A stretch of DNA of 43,758 nt from an uncultured Bacteroides sp. (GTDB lineage: Bacteria > Bacteroidota > Bacteroidia > Bacteroidales > Bacteroidaceae), in NCBI GenBank assembly GCA_946628545.1, contig CAMOWU010000017.1, positions 1 through 43,758 on the forward strand. The letters are read 5' to 3'. Shown here in pieces: positions 34,391 through 41,324 of the stretch. A model generated the notes under the pieces. The model was given only the letters and a program-made list of their open reading frames with translations. It did not search any database and had not been told where the DNA came from. The position numbers and the translations under genes were made by a program. Within the stretch, counting starts at the first letter, position 1. The number at the start of each line of letters is the position of its first letter.

Positions 34391-35674
34391 TCACTTATAA
34401 ATTCCCAGCGCCTTGCTCCAGTCGAGACGGAAATAACTGTTGACGAAAAGGTCGTCTCTGTATTTCTGGAGGGGGAAGAACATAGAGACACAACCGGCTG
34501 TGGCGGGATCGACGGTTGTGGTGTTGCCCCGAAAATCAGAGTAATAACGGTTGGTGGCAAGTGAACAAACGACAGCCTTGTCGAAGGCTTGCTTCCACTG
34601 GATGTAGTCTTCATTGGAGAGCCATAGCTTCATCACCGAGTTCATGTCGTAGAAGTCGGGATAACGGTTGTCGCGGTTATGACGACAAACATCGTAGTTG
34701 AAATAGTTGTTGGCCTGCGTGAAGTCGATGTCCTCCAGACTGTTCTTGTATTTGTCATAGACCTGACGGGTGGCATCAGCCAGCGCATGAAGCCCGTCGG
34801 TGGAGATCACGGAGAGGATAGATCCGTAGGAGGTCTGTGCGTAATGGTCGTAGTAAGTGCCGACAATCTTCTGGCAGTCGATGTTGTCGCTGGCCATCAA
34901 GGGTATGATCTTGTCGTAGGGTGCCCCACGATTGGGAATCTCAGCAGGCGAACCCATGATGTACTTGGTGGCGTTCCTCAACTGATAAGCGACCTCTATG
35001 GTCTGCATGAAACAGCAATCGAACAACATGAAATCCACCTTGCCAAACGCCTCACAGACCTTTGCCAAATCCATGATGCCCATCTCTCCTGTAGAGGGGT
35101 CGGTCACGTTGGTTGTCTGGTTCTTGCCATTGTCGATGCCGAAGGAGAACTTGAGCGCTGGCAGGTCCTGGCTGTGTGTTTGCCGGCCGTTGGCGACACT
35201 TGCCGTTTCTTCTATGGTCTCCCAACCCGAAGCGTGCGACCAGAAAACGATGCCATAACTGTCGGCAGGATGACGGGTCTTGGCATACTGCAGAATTTGC
35301 GAGAGAATGGCGGGATCGGCGGAGTTGAAATCCTCACCATACACTTTCTCCGCTACCAAGGAATTGTAATCTGTGGCTTGGGTCTGGTTGGTGATGCAAT
35401 AGATACGCGGCACGTTGATGTCATCGACATAGAGCACGATGCAGTCGTTGTGGGTGAGTTGCTTCGCTCCCTGGATCATCTCATAAATATCACTGGGCAC
35501 TGCATTGCTGAGCGAGTTTTCTGCCACCGCATAGACAATGATGGTGCGGGCAAGACTGCTGTCGATGGGCTCCTCATCGTCACTGCTACAGGATGAGAAA
35601 AAGAAGGTGCATGCCGACAGCATCAGCACACACCAAAGCATTCCTCTACGATACCAATTCTTATTCGCTTGCAT
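34391..35674 (-). CDS. Clostripain-like cysteine peptidase lipoprotein (family C11)
   Basis: A 427-residue envelope lipoprotein with lipobox FFSSC (Cys29) followed by an acidic SSDDEEP stretch, which in Bacteroidetes can favour export to the surface. The peptidase core has TIIVYAVAENSLS, the catalytic His in IVFWSHASGWETI and the catalytic Cys in MLFDCCFMQTIEVAYQL, matching C11 (clostripain) enzymes that cut after Arg or Lys. The frame extends 26 residues further up, but the ATG at 35674 gives the signal peptide. Its 5' end overlaps the 3' end of the next minus-strand gene by 14 bp, suggesting coupled translation. Confidence 0.87.
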   Translation of the reverse strand: MQANKNWYRRGMLWCVLMLSACTFFFSSCSSDDEEPIDSSLARTIIVYAVAENSLSNAVPSDIYEMIQGAKQLTHNDCIVLYVDDINVPRIYCITNQTQATDYNSLVAEKVYGEDFNSADPAILSQILQYAKTRHPADSYGIVFWSHASGWETIEETASVANGRQTHSQDLPALKFSFGIDNGKNQTTNVTDPSTGEMGIMDLAKVCEAFGKVDFMLFDCCFMQTIEVAYQLRNATKYIMGSPAEIPNRGAPYDKIIPLMASDNIDCQKIVGTYYDHYAQTSYGSILSVISTDGLHALADATRQVYDKYKNSLEDIDFTQANNYFNYDVCRHNRDNRYPDFYDMNSVMKLWLSNEDYIQWKQAFDKAVVCSLATNRYYSDFRGNTTTVDPATAGCVSMFFPLQKYRDDLFVNSYFRLDWSKALGIYK

Positions 35675-36230
35675 AGTCGAGCTGTTTGAATGAGAAAGTA
35701 TCCTGATTGACCGACTGTACGGCCACATCTTCCGACTTGAGATACCTCGCAAGGAGTTTCCTGCGCATCTTCAGCGCTTTCTTGAGCTTGTCGGAGAAGA
35801 TGACACTGCACGTGCGGTTTTCCAAACCAAGAGTCTGCTCAAGGAAATTCTTGAACTGATAGGAATATTCCATCCTCCTGTCGAGGAATTTGGTCTTCTT
35901 CGTGAAATAAGCCCGATCAACCTTGTTGACCTCGGTGATATACACGAGCGAGTCGCCAAAGGCAGCGCCGACACCAATGATGTAGGCAGGTTTCATCACC
36001 ACATTTCTCACCTGCTCCTGCACCACATTCATGTTGGTGTCGACGGAGTCTTTGTCTTTCCTGTCCTTCTTCTTGTTCTTCTTGGCTTTTTTGTCCTTTT
36101 TGTCAGCCTTGCCGGCTTTGCCGACTTGAGCAGACTGGGGCATATCGCTCGTATCCACTGGATTCTGTGCGAATCCACTGAGTGCCGAAACACACAAAAA
36201 TATAAGTATGAGATATCTGAATTTGCACAT
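35661..36230 (-). CDS. Secreted lysine-rich protein of unknown function
   Basis: A 189-residue protein with a signal peptide (MCKFRYLILIFLCVSALSGF, cleavage probably after FAQ). Residues about 35-62 are a Lys/Asp tract (KADKKDKKAKKNKKKDRKD). The remaining part is a compact mixed domain (AYIIGVGAAFGDSLVYITEV ... LEQTLGLENRTCSVIFSD). I do not recognise a family. The C-terminus overlaps the start of the clostripain-like gene by 14 bp. The Lys-rich tract could be a substrate for a Lys/Arg-specific C11 peptidase, which is inference. The ATG at 36272 overlaps a -7 element (36270-36277), so 36230 is chosen. Confidence 0.75.
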   Translation of the reverse strand: MCKFRYLILIFLCVSALSGFAQNPVDTSDMPQSAQVGKAGKADKKDKKAKKNKKKDRKDKDSVDTNMNVVQEQVRNVVMKPAYIIGVGAAFGDSLVYITEVNKVDRAYFTKKTKFLDRRMEYSYQFKNFLEQTLGLENRTCSVIFSDKLKKALKMRRKLLARYLKSEDVAVQSVNQDTFSFKQLDYASE

Positions 36231-36269
36231 ATCCAAAGTCGATAAAAATCGTTTTCGTAATTTCGGGTG

Positions 36270-36277
36270 CAAAATTA
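36270..36277 (-). promoter_or_regulatory. -7 element of the secreted protein / peptidase pair
   Basis: On the minus strand this reads TAATTTTGCA, matching TAnnTTTG. The leader to the ATG at 36230 is about 33 nt. A -33 element at 20 bp is not clear. Confidence 0.5.
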
Positions 36278-36325
36278 CGAATTAATTTGCTAATACAGTC
36301 ATCCAAAAGCCCAAAAAGGGTGTGA

Positions 36326-36356
36326 AAAAGGTGTTAAAGTTATTAAAACACCTTTT
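36326..36356 (-). terminator. Terminator of the sigma factor gene
   Basis: A perfect 10-bp stem (AAAAGGTGTT and AACACCTTTT, 11-nt loop) lies just past the sigma factor stop. On the minus strand it ends in a run of five T. Confidence 0.75.
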
Positions 36357-36368
36357 CCTTGGCTACGC

Positions 36369-37232
36369 TCATCCGATGAAAGCCTCGAGGGCGGTGTCCT
36401 TGGCGGTGTGGCGCAGCTTCCGCAGGGCTTTGTCGCGTATCTGGCGCACACGTTCGCGCTTGAGCTGGAGTTTCTCGCCTATCTCAGCAAGGGTGAACTG
36501 CTCCTCACCTATTCCGTAGAACATCCTCACCACCGCTTTCTGACGGTCGTCGAGCCCTTCGAGCGATTGCTCAAGGTCGGCCAGCAGAGTCTTGTCGGAG
36601 AGCATACCGTCGGCCAAGGGTGCGTCGTCGTTGACCAGCACATCGAGCAAAGTGGTGTTCTCGCCCTGTGCCAGCTTGGCGTCAACACTGACGTGGCGGG
36701 TGTTGTTGACCGACTCGGCCACCTGCTCGCCCGACATGTCGAGCATGATGGCCAACTCGTCCTTGGAGGGCCAGCGTTCGTTCTTCTGCTCAAACTGCTT
36801 GGAAAAACGGTTGATCTTGTTGTGGGCGCCTACCTGACTGATGGGAAAGCGCACGATGCCTGCTTCTTCTGCCAGTGCCTGGACGATGGACTGACGGATC
36901 CACCACACGGCATAACTGATGAAACGGATGCCACGCGTCTCGTCGAACTTCTCCGCGGCTTTCACCAAGCCGATGTTGCCCTCGTTGATGAGGTCCTGCA
37001 AGGGAAGTCCCTGGTTGCGGTACTGACGGGCCACAGAAATGACAAACTTGAGGTGTGCGCGGATGAGTTTGTCGCGCGCCGCAACATCGCCTTGACGGCT
37101 CTTCCGAGCCAGTTCCTTCTCCACTTCCGGTGCCAACGGCTGTTCGTTGGCTATCTCGCGCAGGAAGCGGTCGATCGAGCCGCCACCCGTCATGATCTTC
37201 GCTGAATTCTTCTGTTTATCCATTGTCTTCAT
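36369..37232 (-). CDS. rpoD: Primary RNA polymerase sigma factor (RpoD-like)
   Basis: A 287-residue sigma-70 factor, short because it lacks the long region 1.1 and non-conserved insert of proteobacterial RpoD; this is the usual primary sigma of Bacteroidetes, which reads TTTG / TAnnTTTG promoters. Region 1.2 is SIDRFLREIANEQPLAPEVE. Region 2 is LIRAHLKFVISVARQYRNQG with INEGNIGLVKAAEKFDE and RFISYAVWWIRQSI. Region 3 includes QVGAHNKINRFSKQFE. Region 4.2 ends LQLKRERVRQIRDKALRKLR. The ATG at 37232 (MKTMDKQ) sits just after a good promoter; an alternative ATG is at 37223. Confidence 0.95.
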   Translation of the reverse strand: MKTMDKQKNSAKIMTGGGSIDRFLREIANEQPLAPEVEKELARKSRQGDVAARDKLIRAHLKFVISVARQYRNQGLPLQDLINEGNIGLVKAAEKFDETRGIRFISYAVWWIRQSIVQALAEEAGIVRFPISQVGAHNKINRFSKQFEQKNERWPSKDELAIMLDMSGEQVAESVNNTRHVSVDAKLAQGENTTLLDVLVNDDAPLADGMLSDKTLLADLEQSLEGLDDRQKAVVRMFYGIGEEQFTLAEIGEKLQLKRERVRQIRDKALRKLRHTAKDTALEAFIG

Positions 37233-37253
37233 CGTTTTTCGTTCGGTTGTATG

Positions 37254-37285
37254 CAAAAATACACCAATAATTTGAATGTAGCAAA
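37254..37285 (-). promoter_or_regulatory. Promoter of the primary sigma factor gene
   Basis: On the minus strand, TTTG (37285-37282), a 20-bp spacer and TATTTTTG (37261-37254) followed by CA. It is a full match to the promoter type this sigma is expected to read, so autoregulation is plausible. It excludes the longer frame starting at 37379. Confidence 0.8.
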
Positions 37286-37387
37286 TAAAACAAAAGATTT
37301 TCTTCTCTCCTTCCTTTTCGCCAATGATTTCTCCCCCTCTGAAGAATCGAATGTGAATCGGAGCCTGTAGTCTGGGCATGATGTAAG

Positions 37388-37432
37388 AAAAAAAACGAGC
37401 GGCAATCTCACATCTCAGGAGATAGCCGCTCG
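37388..37432 (-). terminator. Terminator of the sulfur-carrier (hcyS-hcyF-hcyD) arm
   Basis: CGAGCGGC...GCCGCTCG, with inner ATCTC...GAGAT pairing, forms a strong stem. Read on the minus strand it is followed by a run of eight or more T. It defines the end of the minus-strand arm of the sulfur island. Confidence 0.88.
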
Positions 37433-37460
37433 ATAGTCCACGACATGAAGTCAGGTCGCC

Positions 37461-37847
37461 TCAGAGGTGTACCTCCTTGTCGATGACCTCACCATTGAGA
37501 ATTCTGAAGGAATTCAGGTGTATGCCCTCGTGGAGCGAGAGAATGGCATAACGGATAGAAGGGTCGTTGGCAAGGCGCAGATCTTCCAAGGATGGGCGCG
37601 ACGGCGAAGCGGGATGCGAGTGCCAGTTGGCAAGAATCCTCAGCCCCCTGCTTCTGGCATACTTCAGGGCTGCAAACTGGTCTTTGGGAGCGAAGGAGAA
37701 ATGCTCTGGGGAGTGGTCGATATTCTCCATCCAGTAGTTTTCCGTGACAACATCACCAATACCCAAGAGATAGCCACAGGACTCAAGAGGAGCATCCTTC
37801 TGAGCCTGTACGATCAACTCGTCTATGACATTTGGATGAATTTTCAT
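37461..37847 (-). CDS. hcyD: JAMM/MPN-type metallopeptidase (sulfur-carrier processing, HcyD-like)
   Basis: A 128-residue single-domain JAMM zinc peptidase. The catalytic set is complete: Glu22 in LESCGYLLG, His76 and His78 in NWHSHPASPS, Ser86 and Asp89 in RPSLEDL. Stand-alone bacterial JAMM proteins of this length (Mec+, HcyD) trim residues after the di-Gly of ThiS-like carriers or release amino acids from them. It lies 4 bp downstream of the adenylyltransferase gene and is the last gene of the arm. The encoded carrier indeed has two extra residues to remove. The symbol is by analogy with Wolinella. Confidence 0.85.
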   Translation of the reverse strand: MKIHPNVIDELIVQAQKDAPLESCGYLLGIGDVVTENYWMENIDHSPEHFSFAPKDQFAALKYARSRGLRILANWHSHPASPSRPSLEDLRLANDPSIRYAILSLHEGIHLNSFRILNGEVIDKEVHL

Positions 37848-37851
37848 GTGC

Positions 37852-38658
37852 CTAATGTTTTAAGTCGCAAGCAGCCTGCTCGTAGTCTATTAACTCCGTG
37901 ATGGACGGATGCTCACCACAGATGGGGCACGAAGGACGTTGCTTGACAGGGATGGTACGGAATTGCATCGTCTTGGCATCGAAGGTCAGCAGGCGGTTGG
38001 TGAGCAGTTCTCCGACACCGGTGAAGTATTTCAGGGTTTCTGCTGCCTGGATGGTACCCAGCATTCCTGCTATTGCGCCGAGCACACCGGCCTGAGAGCA
38101 GGTGGGAACGGCTCCGGCTGGGGGCGGTTCCTTGAAAAAGCAGCGGTAGCAGGCGGTGCCAGGCAGATGGGTGAACGTCTGGCCGTTGAAGCGCAGGATG
38201 CCACCGTGCGAGAAAGGTTTGCCTGCCATCACGCATGCATCGTTGATGAGGAACTTCACGGGGAAGTTGTCGGTGCCATCAACGATGAAGTCGTATCCCT
38301 TGATAATATCCAGAGCGTTGCCCGAATAGAGGAACTCATGGTAGGTATCGACCTGAACGTCGGGGTTGATGGCCTGTATTTTCTCCTTGGCACTCAACAC
38401 TTTCGGCACCCCCACGTCCTTAGTGAAGTGGATGACCTGGCGCTGCAGATTGCTCAGATCCACCACATCGGCATCGATGATGCCTATGCGGCCGATGCCG
38501 GCAGCAGCAAGGTAGAGCGACACGGGAGCACCTAAGCCTCCCGCTCCCACCACCAATACGCTTGCGTTCATTATCTTCTCTTGCCCCTCCACGCCAACGT
38601 CCTGCAAGAGGATATGACGCGAATAGCGTTGTATCTGATCTTCAGTAAAGTCTATCAT
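37852..38658 (-). CDS. hcyF: ThiF/MoeB-like adenylyltransferase (sulfur-carrier activating, HcyF-like)
   Basis: A 268-residue E1-like enzyme that adenylates the C-terminal Gly of a ubiquitin-like sulfur carrier before sulfur transfer. It has the nucleotide loop VVGAGGLGAPVS (38-43), the Asp/Arg segment IDADVVDLSNLQRQVIHF, GTDNFPVKFLINDAC, zinc Cys pairs at C170/C173 and C244/C247, and the candidate catalytic Cys187 in VPTCSQAGVLG. There is no C-terminal rhodanese domain, so sulfur must come from another protein. It is placed between a ThiS-like carrier and a JAMM peptidase, with no thiazole or molybdopterin genes nearby, which favours the HcyF role over ThiF or MoeB. Confidence 0.88.
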   Translation of the reverse strand: MIDFTEDQIQRYSRHILLQDVGVEGQEKIMNASVLVVGAGGLGAPVSLYLAAAGIGRIGIIDADVVDLSNLQRQVIHFTKDVGVPKVLSAKEKIQAINPDVQVDTYHEFLYSGNALDIIKGYDFIVDGTDNFPVKFLINDACVMAGKPFSHGGILRFNGQTFTHLPGTACYRCFFKEPPPAGAVPTCSQAGVLGAIAGMLGTIQAAETLKYFTGVGELLTNRLLTFDAKTMQFRTIPVKQRPSCPICGEHPSITELIDYEQAACDLKH

Positions 38659-38733
38659 AATCGTAAAGCCGTAGCAAATGGTTCACTAATGGTTCACTAT
38701 TCCCTAAAAGGTGCTTCAATATATAGAAGTTCC

Positions 38734-38946
38734 TTATAGACTTCCTCCTCCCATGAAATAGAGGAAGTCCACCTTATCGCCTTCATTCAACTGAATACTC
38801 TCCCAGTCGTCCCGATCAGCAAACTCCTCGTTCACTTGAACTGACACCATTTCAGGATTCACTATCTGCAACTGCTTGATAAGGTCACTCACGCTCAGTG
38901 GCAGTTTCACTTCCTGCGTGTCTCCATTTACATAAATCTTTGCCAT
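38734..38946 (-). CDS. hcyS: ThiS-like sulfur carrier protein with masked C-terminus (HcyS-like)
   Basis: A 70-residue beta-grasp protein starting MAKIYVNGDTQEVKLPLSVS and ending FMGGGSL. Active sulfur carriers must end in Gly-Gly; here Ser69 and Leu70 follow, so the protein must be cut after Gly68 before activation, matching the JAMM peptidase of the same operon. The ATG at 38946 is chosen because the promoter at 38973-39003 lies inside the longer open frame. It is the first gene of the minus-strand arm. ThiS of thiamine synthesis is the alternative, but no thiazole synthase gene is present. Confidence 0.87.
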   Translation of the reverse strand: MAKIYVNGDTQEVKLPLSVSDLIKQLQIVNPEMVSVQVNEEFADRDDWESIQLNEGDKVDFLYFMGGGSL

Positions 38947-39122
38947 AATCGTTTGAGTTTGAATTCGCGGTGCAAAGTTACGGCGATTTCCACAATGCCA
39001 CAATCCCAAAGGGATGGTAAATCGCATACCATATCAATGGTATGCAAAATGCCACAAAAAGGCGATTGAACACATCGCAGAAACCCTCTAACTTTGCACC
39101 CTGAAACTCAAACGCAATTTTT
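38947..39122. promoter_or_regulatory. Symmetric divergent promoter with a central inverted repeat
   Basis: Minus strand: TTG 39003-39001, 20 bp, TAACTTTG 38980-38973. Plus strand: TTG 39066-39068, 20 bp, TAACTTTG 39089-39096. The two promoters face away from each other. A perfect 9-bp inverted repeat, GCATACCAT-atca-ATGGTATGC (39024-39045), is centred at 39034.5, exactly midway between both -33 and both -7 elements. Direct repeats AATGCCACAA (38994, 39048) and GGCGATT (38982, 39061) flank it. It probably holds a shared operator. Confidence 0.8.
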
Positions 39123-39602
39123 ATGGCAGAACAAAAGAAACTAAGCATCATCGCCTTCAGTGGCGATTTCGACAAGCTGACGGCAGTATTCACATTAGGT
39201 ACTGGCGCAGCCGCAGTGGGCTATGAGGTGAACATCTTCTTCACCTTCTGGGGCCTCGACGCTATCAAGAAGAAAAAGGGACGCTCATTCATCGGCAGCA
39301 ACTGGCTGACAAAGATTTTCGGATTCATGATGGGCGGGCTCTCTGCAACACCCACCTCGCGATTCAACTTCTTAGGGGCTGGTCCGAAGATCTTCCGCTA
39401 CCTGATGCGCAAAAACAATGTGGCGACGCTCGAAGAACTCGTGGAGGCCGCCAAGGCCCTCGGCATCAACCTCTATGCCTGCGAAATGGCCATGCACGTG
39501 CTCGGCCTGAAGAAGGAGGATTTTATTCCTGAGGTGAAAGACGTGCTCGGTGTGGCATCGTTCCTGAATCTCAGCGAGGGAGGACAGACTTTATTTATAT
39601 AA
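39123..39602 (+). CDS. DsrE/DsrF-like sulfur-relay family protein
   Basis: A 159-residue cytoplasmic protein of the DsrE-like fold (DsrE2 type). It begins MAEQKKLSIIAFSGDFDKL, has VNIFFTFWGLDAIKKKKG, and carries a conserved Cys120 in INLYACEMAMHVLG, the position used for persulfide relay in DsrE/TusD-type proteins. A hydrophobic, Gly-rich stretch (FGFMMGGLSATPTSRFNFLG) lies mid-protein. It is the first gene of the plus arm, 8-23 bp before the TusA-like gene. DsrE2-TusA pairs are well known in sulfur oxidisers and persulfide handling. Here the sulfur probably flows to or from the desulfurase shell. Confidence 0.87.
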   Translation: MAEQKKLSIIAFSGDFDKLTAVFTLGTGAAAVGYEVNIFFTFWGLDAIKKKKGRSFIGSNWLTKIFGFMMGGLSATPTSRFNFLGAGPKIFRYLMRKNNVATLEELVEAAKALGINLYACEMAMHVLGLKKEDFIPEVKDVLGVASFLNLSEGGQTLFI

Positions 39603-39625
39603 AACAACGGATGATACTTACAACT

Positions 39626-39850
39626 ATGGCAACAAAGACATTAGACATCACGAAGGAGCACTGCCCGATGACCTTCGTCAAGACAAAAATAGAGCTGTCG
39701 AAGCTACAGCAGGGCGACATCCTCGAAGTATTGCTCAGTGAGGGAGAACCTCTCGACAACGTTCCACGCAACGCACGGGAGCAGGGATTCAACGTGATTT
39801 CCGTAGAACATGTGGAAGGAACCACACACAAGGTAACCATCAAGAAATAA
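39626..39850 (+). CDS. TusA-like sulfur carrier protein
   Basis: A 74-residue TusA/SirA-family protein. The start MATKTLDITKEHCPMTFVKT contains the family signature CPxTFVKTK with the persulfide Cys13, and GEPLDNVPRNAREQG follows. An in-frame ATG at 39611 adds five residues; the later ATG fits family N-termini. TusA proteins accept persulfide sulfur from cysteine desulfurases and pass it on. It lies directly between a DsrE-like gene and the encapsulin-desulfurase pair. Confidence 0.88.
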   Translation: MATKTLDITKEHCPMTFVKTKIELSKLQQGDILEVLLSEGEPLDNVPRNAREQGFNVISVEHVEGTTHKVTIKK

Positions 39851-39884
39851 GCACAAACCACAATAATCATTAACTCAAACAATT

Positions 39885-41324
39885 ATGGCAGATTCTAATT
39901 TACAGCGCAGTGTGACCACTGCCACCGCCAGAAGACTGGCAACCACCACGAAGACAGCCCCTCAGATGGGCTCCATCACACCGAGACTCTTACTGAAGTT
40001 ACTGCCTTGGGTGCAAGTCTCAGGAGGCACGTACCGTGTCAACCGCACGAAGGTGGAACTCCGCAAGAACGACCGGCTGTCCATCCAGTACGTCAACGGA
40101 CAACCTTCCTTTACGGCCAAGAGCCTCAAGGCAATCCCACTCTTCTCTGAGTTCGAGGACGATACACTCCAACGTCTGGTGAGTTCGTTCGAGACCAAAG
40201 AGGTCGATGTTGACAAACTCTTTGTGGAAGAGGGCAAGGACAAGCAGCGCTTCTTCATCGTAGCCAGCGGACAGGCGGAAGTCATCAGCAAGGGGCCGCA
40301 CGGTGAGGAACTGCGCATAGCACTCCTGGGCGACGGTGAATACTTCGGAGAGGCCGATCTGCTCGACGAGCAGGAATCGACGGTCTCTGTTCGCGCCATC
40401 ACTCCCACGGTGTTCCTTGGATTGAAGTTGAAAGAACTCATCAAGTTCATTAAAGAGGTACCCGATTTCCGCGAGAAGTTCAACAAGGCTGTTGACAAAC
40501 AGTTGCGCCTGAAGGCATCGGTGAACGACAACGGCGAGAAGCACATCGACCTGGTGAGTGGACACGAGGAGGACAACATCATCCCAGAGACGTATATCGA
40601 CTACGAGGAGAACCCCACAGAGTACTCGCTCAACACGCTGCAGACGGTGGTACGCGTGCACACACGTGTCAGCGACCTCTACAACAATCCCTACAATCAA
40701 TTGGAGGAGCAGTTGAGACTCTCCATCGAGAGCATCAAGGAACGGCAGGAGTGGGAACTCATCAACAACAAGAAATTCGGTCTGCTGGCAGCAGCCAACC
40801 CCGCCTACCGCATCTCCACACGCTACGGCGCACCCACACCCGACGACCTCGACGAACTGTTGTCGCTGGTGTGGAAGGAACCGGCATTCTTTGTGGCTCA
40901 TCCGCGTGCCATCGCAGCCTTCGAGCGCGAATGCACGTGGCGTGGTGTGCCACCGGTGACAACAGACCTCTTTGGCACGAAGGTCATCCTCTGGCGCGGA
41001 GTGCCACTCGTACCCTCTGACAAAGTTGAGGTGGAAGGCCAGTACCTGACCGGTCGAGGCGTAGGGACAACGAAGATTATCCTCGTGCGCGTCGGCGAAA
41101 AGAGCCAAGGAGTGGTAGGACTACACCAGAGCGGCATACCCGGCGAGATACTCCCGTCGCTCTCTGCCCGACTGATGGGACTCGACAAGTTTGGCGTGGC
41201 ATCGTATCTGCTCACCAAGTATTTCTCGCTGGCAGCCCTCACCGACGATGCCATCGCAGTGCTTGAGAACGTGGAGGTGGGCTACTATCATGACTATCAG
41301 CATCGTAATAAAGTGGAGAAATAA
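39885..41324 (+). CDS. Family 2 encapsulin shell protein with cyclic-nucleotide-binding-like insert
   Basis: A 479-residue protein of the SrpI-like encapsulin family, which builds virus-like protein compartments. The N-terminal arm ARRLATTTKTAPQMGSITPR and LPWVQVSGGTYRVNR match SrpI as I recall it. Residues about 82-205 are an inserted cNMP-binding-like beta domain (IPLFSEFEDDTLQRLV ... GEYFGEADLL), the 2B architecture. The HK97-type shell core resumes at ETYIDYEENPTEYSLNTLQT and includes LIKERQE-like SIKERQEWELINN, GAPTPDDLDELLSLVWKEP and SGIPGEILPSLSARLMG. The insert lacks the usual Arg after the FGE loop. The desulfurase ATG directly follows its stop codon, so it is the likely cargo. Confidence 0.9.
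   Translation: MADSNLQRSVTTATARRLATTTKTAPQMGSITPRLLLKLLPWVQVSGGTYRVNRTKVELRKNDRLSIQYVNGQPSFTAKSLKAIPLFSEFEDDTLQRLVSSFETKEVDVDKLFVEEGKDKQRFFIVASGQAEVISKGPHGEELRIALLGDGEYFGEADLLDEQESTVSVRAITPTVFLGLKLKELIKFIKEVPDFREKFNKAVDKQLRLKASVNDNGEKHIDLVSGHEEDNIIPETYIDYEENPTEYSLNTLQTVVRVHTRVSDLYNNPYNQLEEQLRLSIESIKERQEWELINNKKFGLLAAANPAYRISTRYGAPTPDDLDELLSLVWKEPAFFVAHPRAIAAFERECTWRGVPPVTTDLFGTKVILWRGVPLVPSDKVEVEGQYLTGRGVGTTKIILVRVGEKSQGVVGLHQSGIPGEILPSLSARLMGLDKFGVASYLLTKYFSLAALTDDAIAVLENVEVGYYHDYQHRNKVEK

Noticed and set aside
38708-38737. Short sequence GTGCTTCAATATATAGAAGTTCC resembling a collapsed MITE (both ends with no centre)
   Set aside because: The match to the inverted ends is imperfect and there is no TWAA duplication, so a chance palindrome is as likely.
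38734-38946. ThiS for thiamine synthesis with ThiF partner
   Set aside because: No thiC, thiE, thiG or thiH is nearby, the carrier has residues after the di-Gly, and a JAMM peptidase, TusA, desulfurase and MetY surround it.
39885-41324. Plain Crp-type regulator because of the cNMP-like domain
   Set aside because: There is no helix-turn-helix, and the flanking sequence matches the SrpI-type encapsulin shell both before and after the insert.
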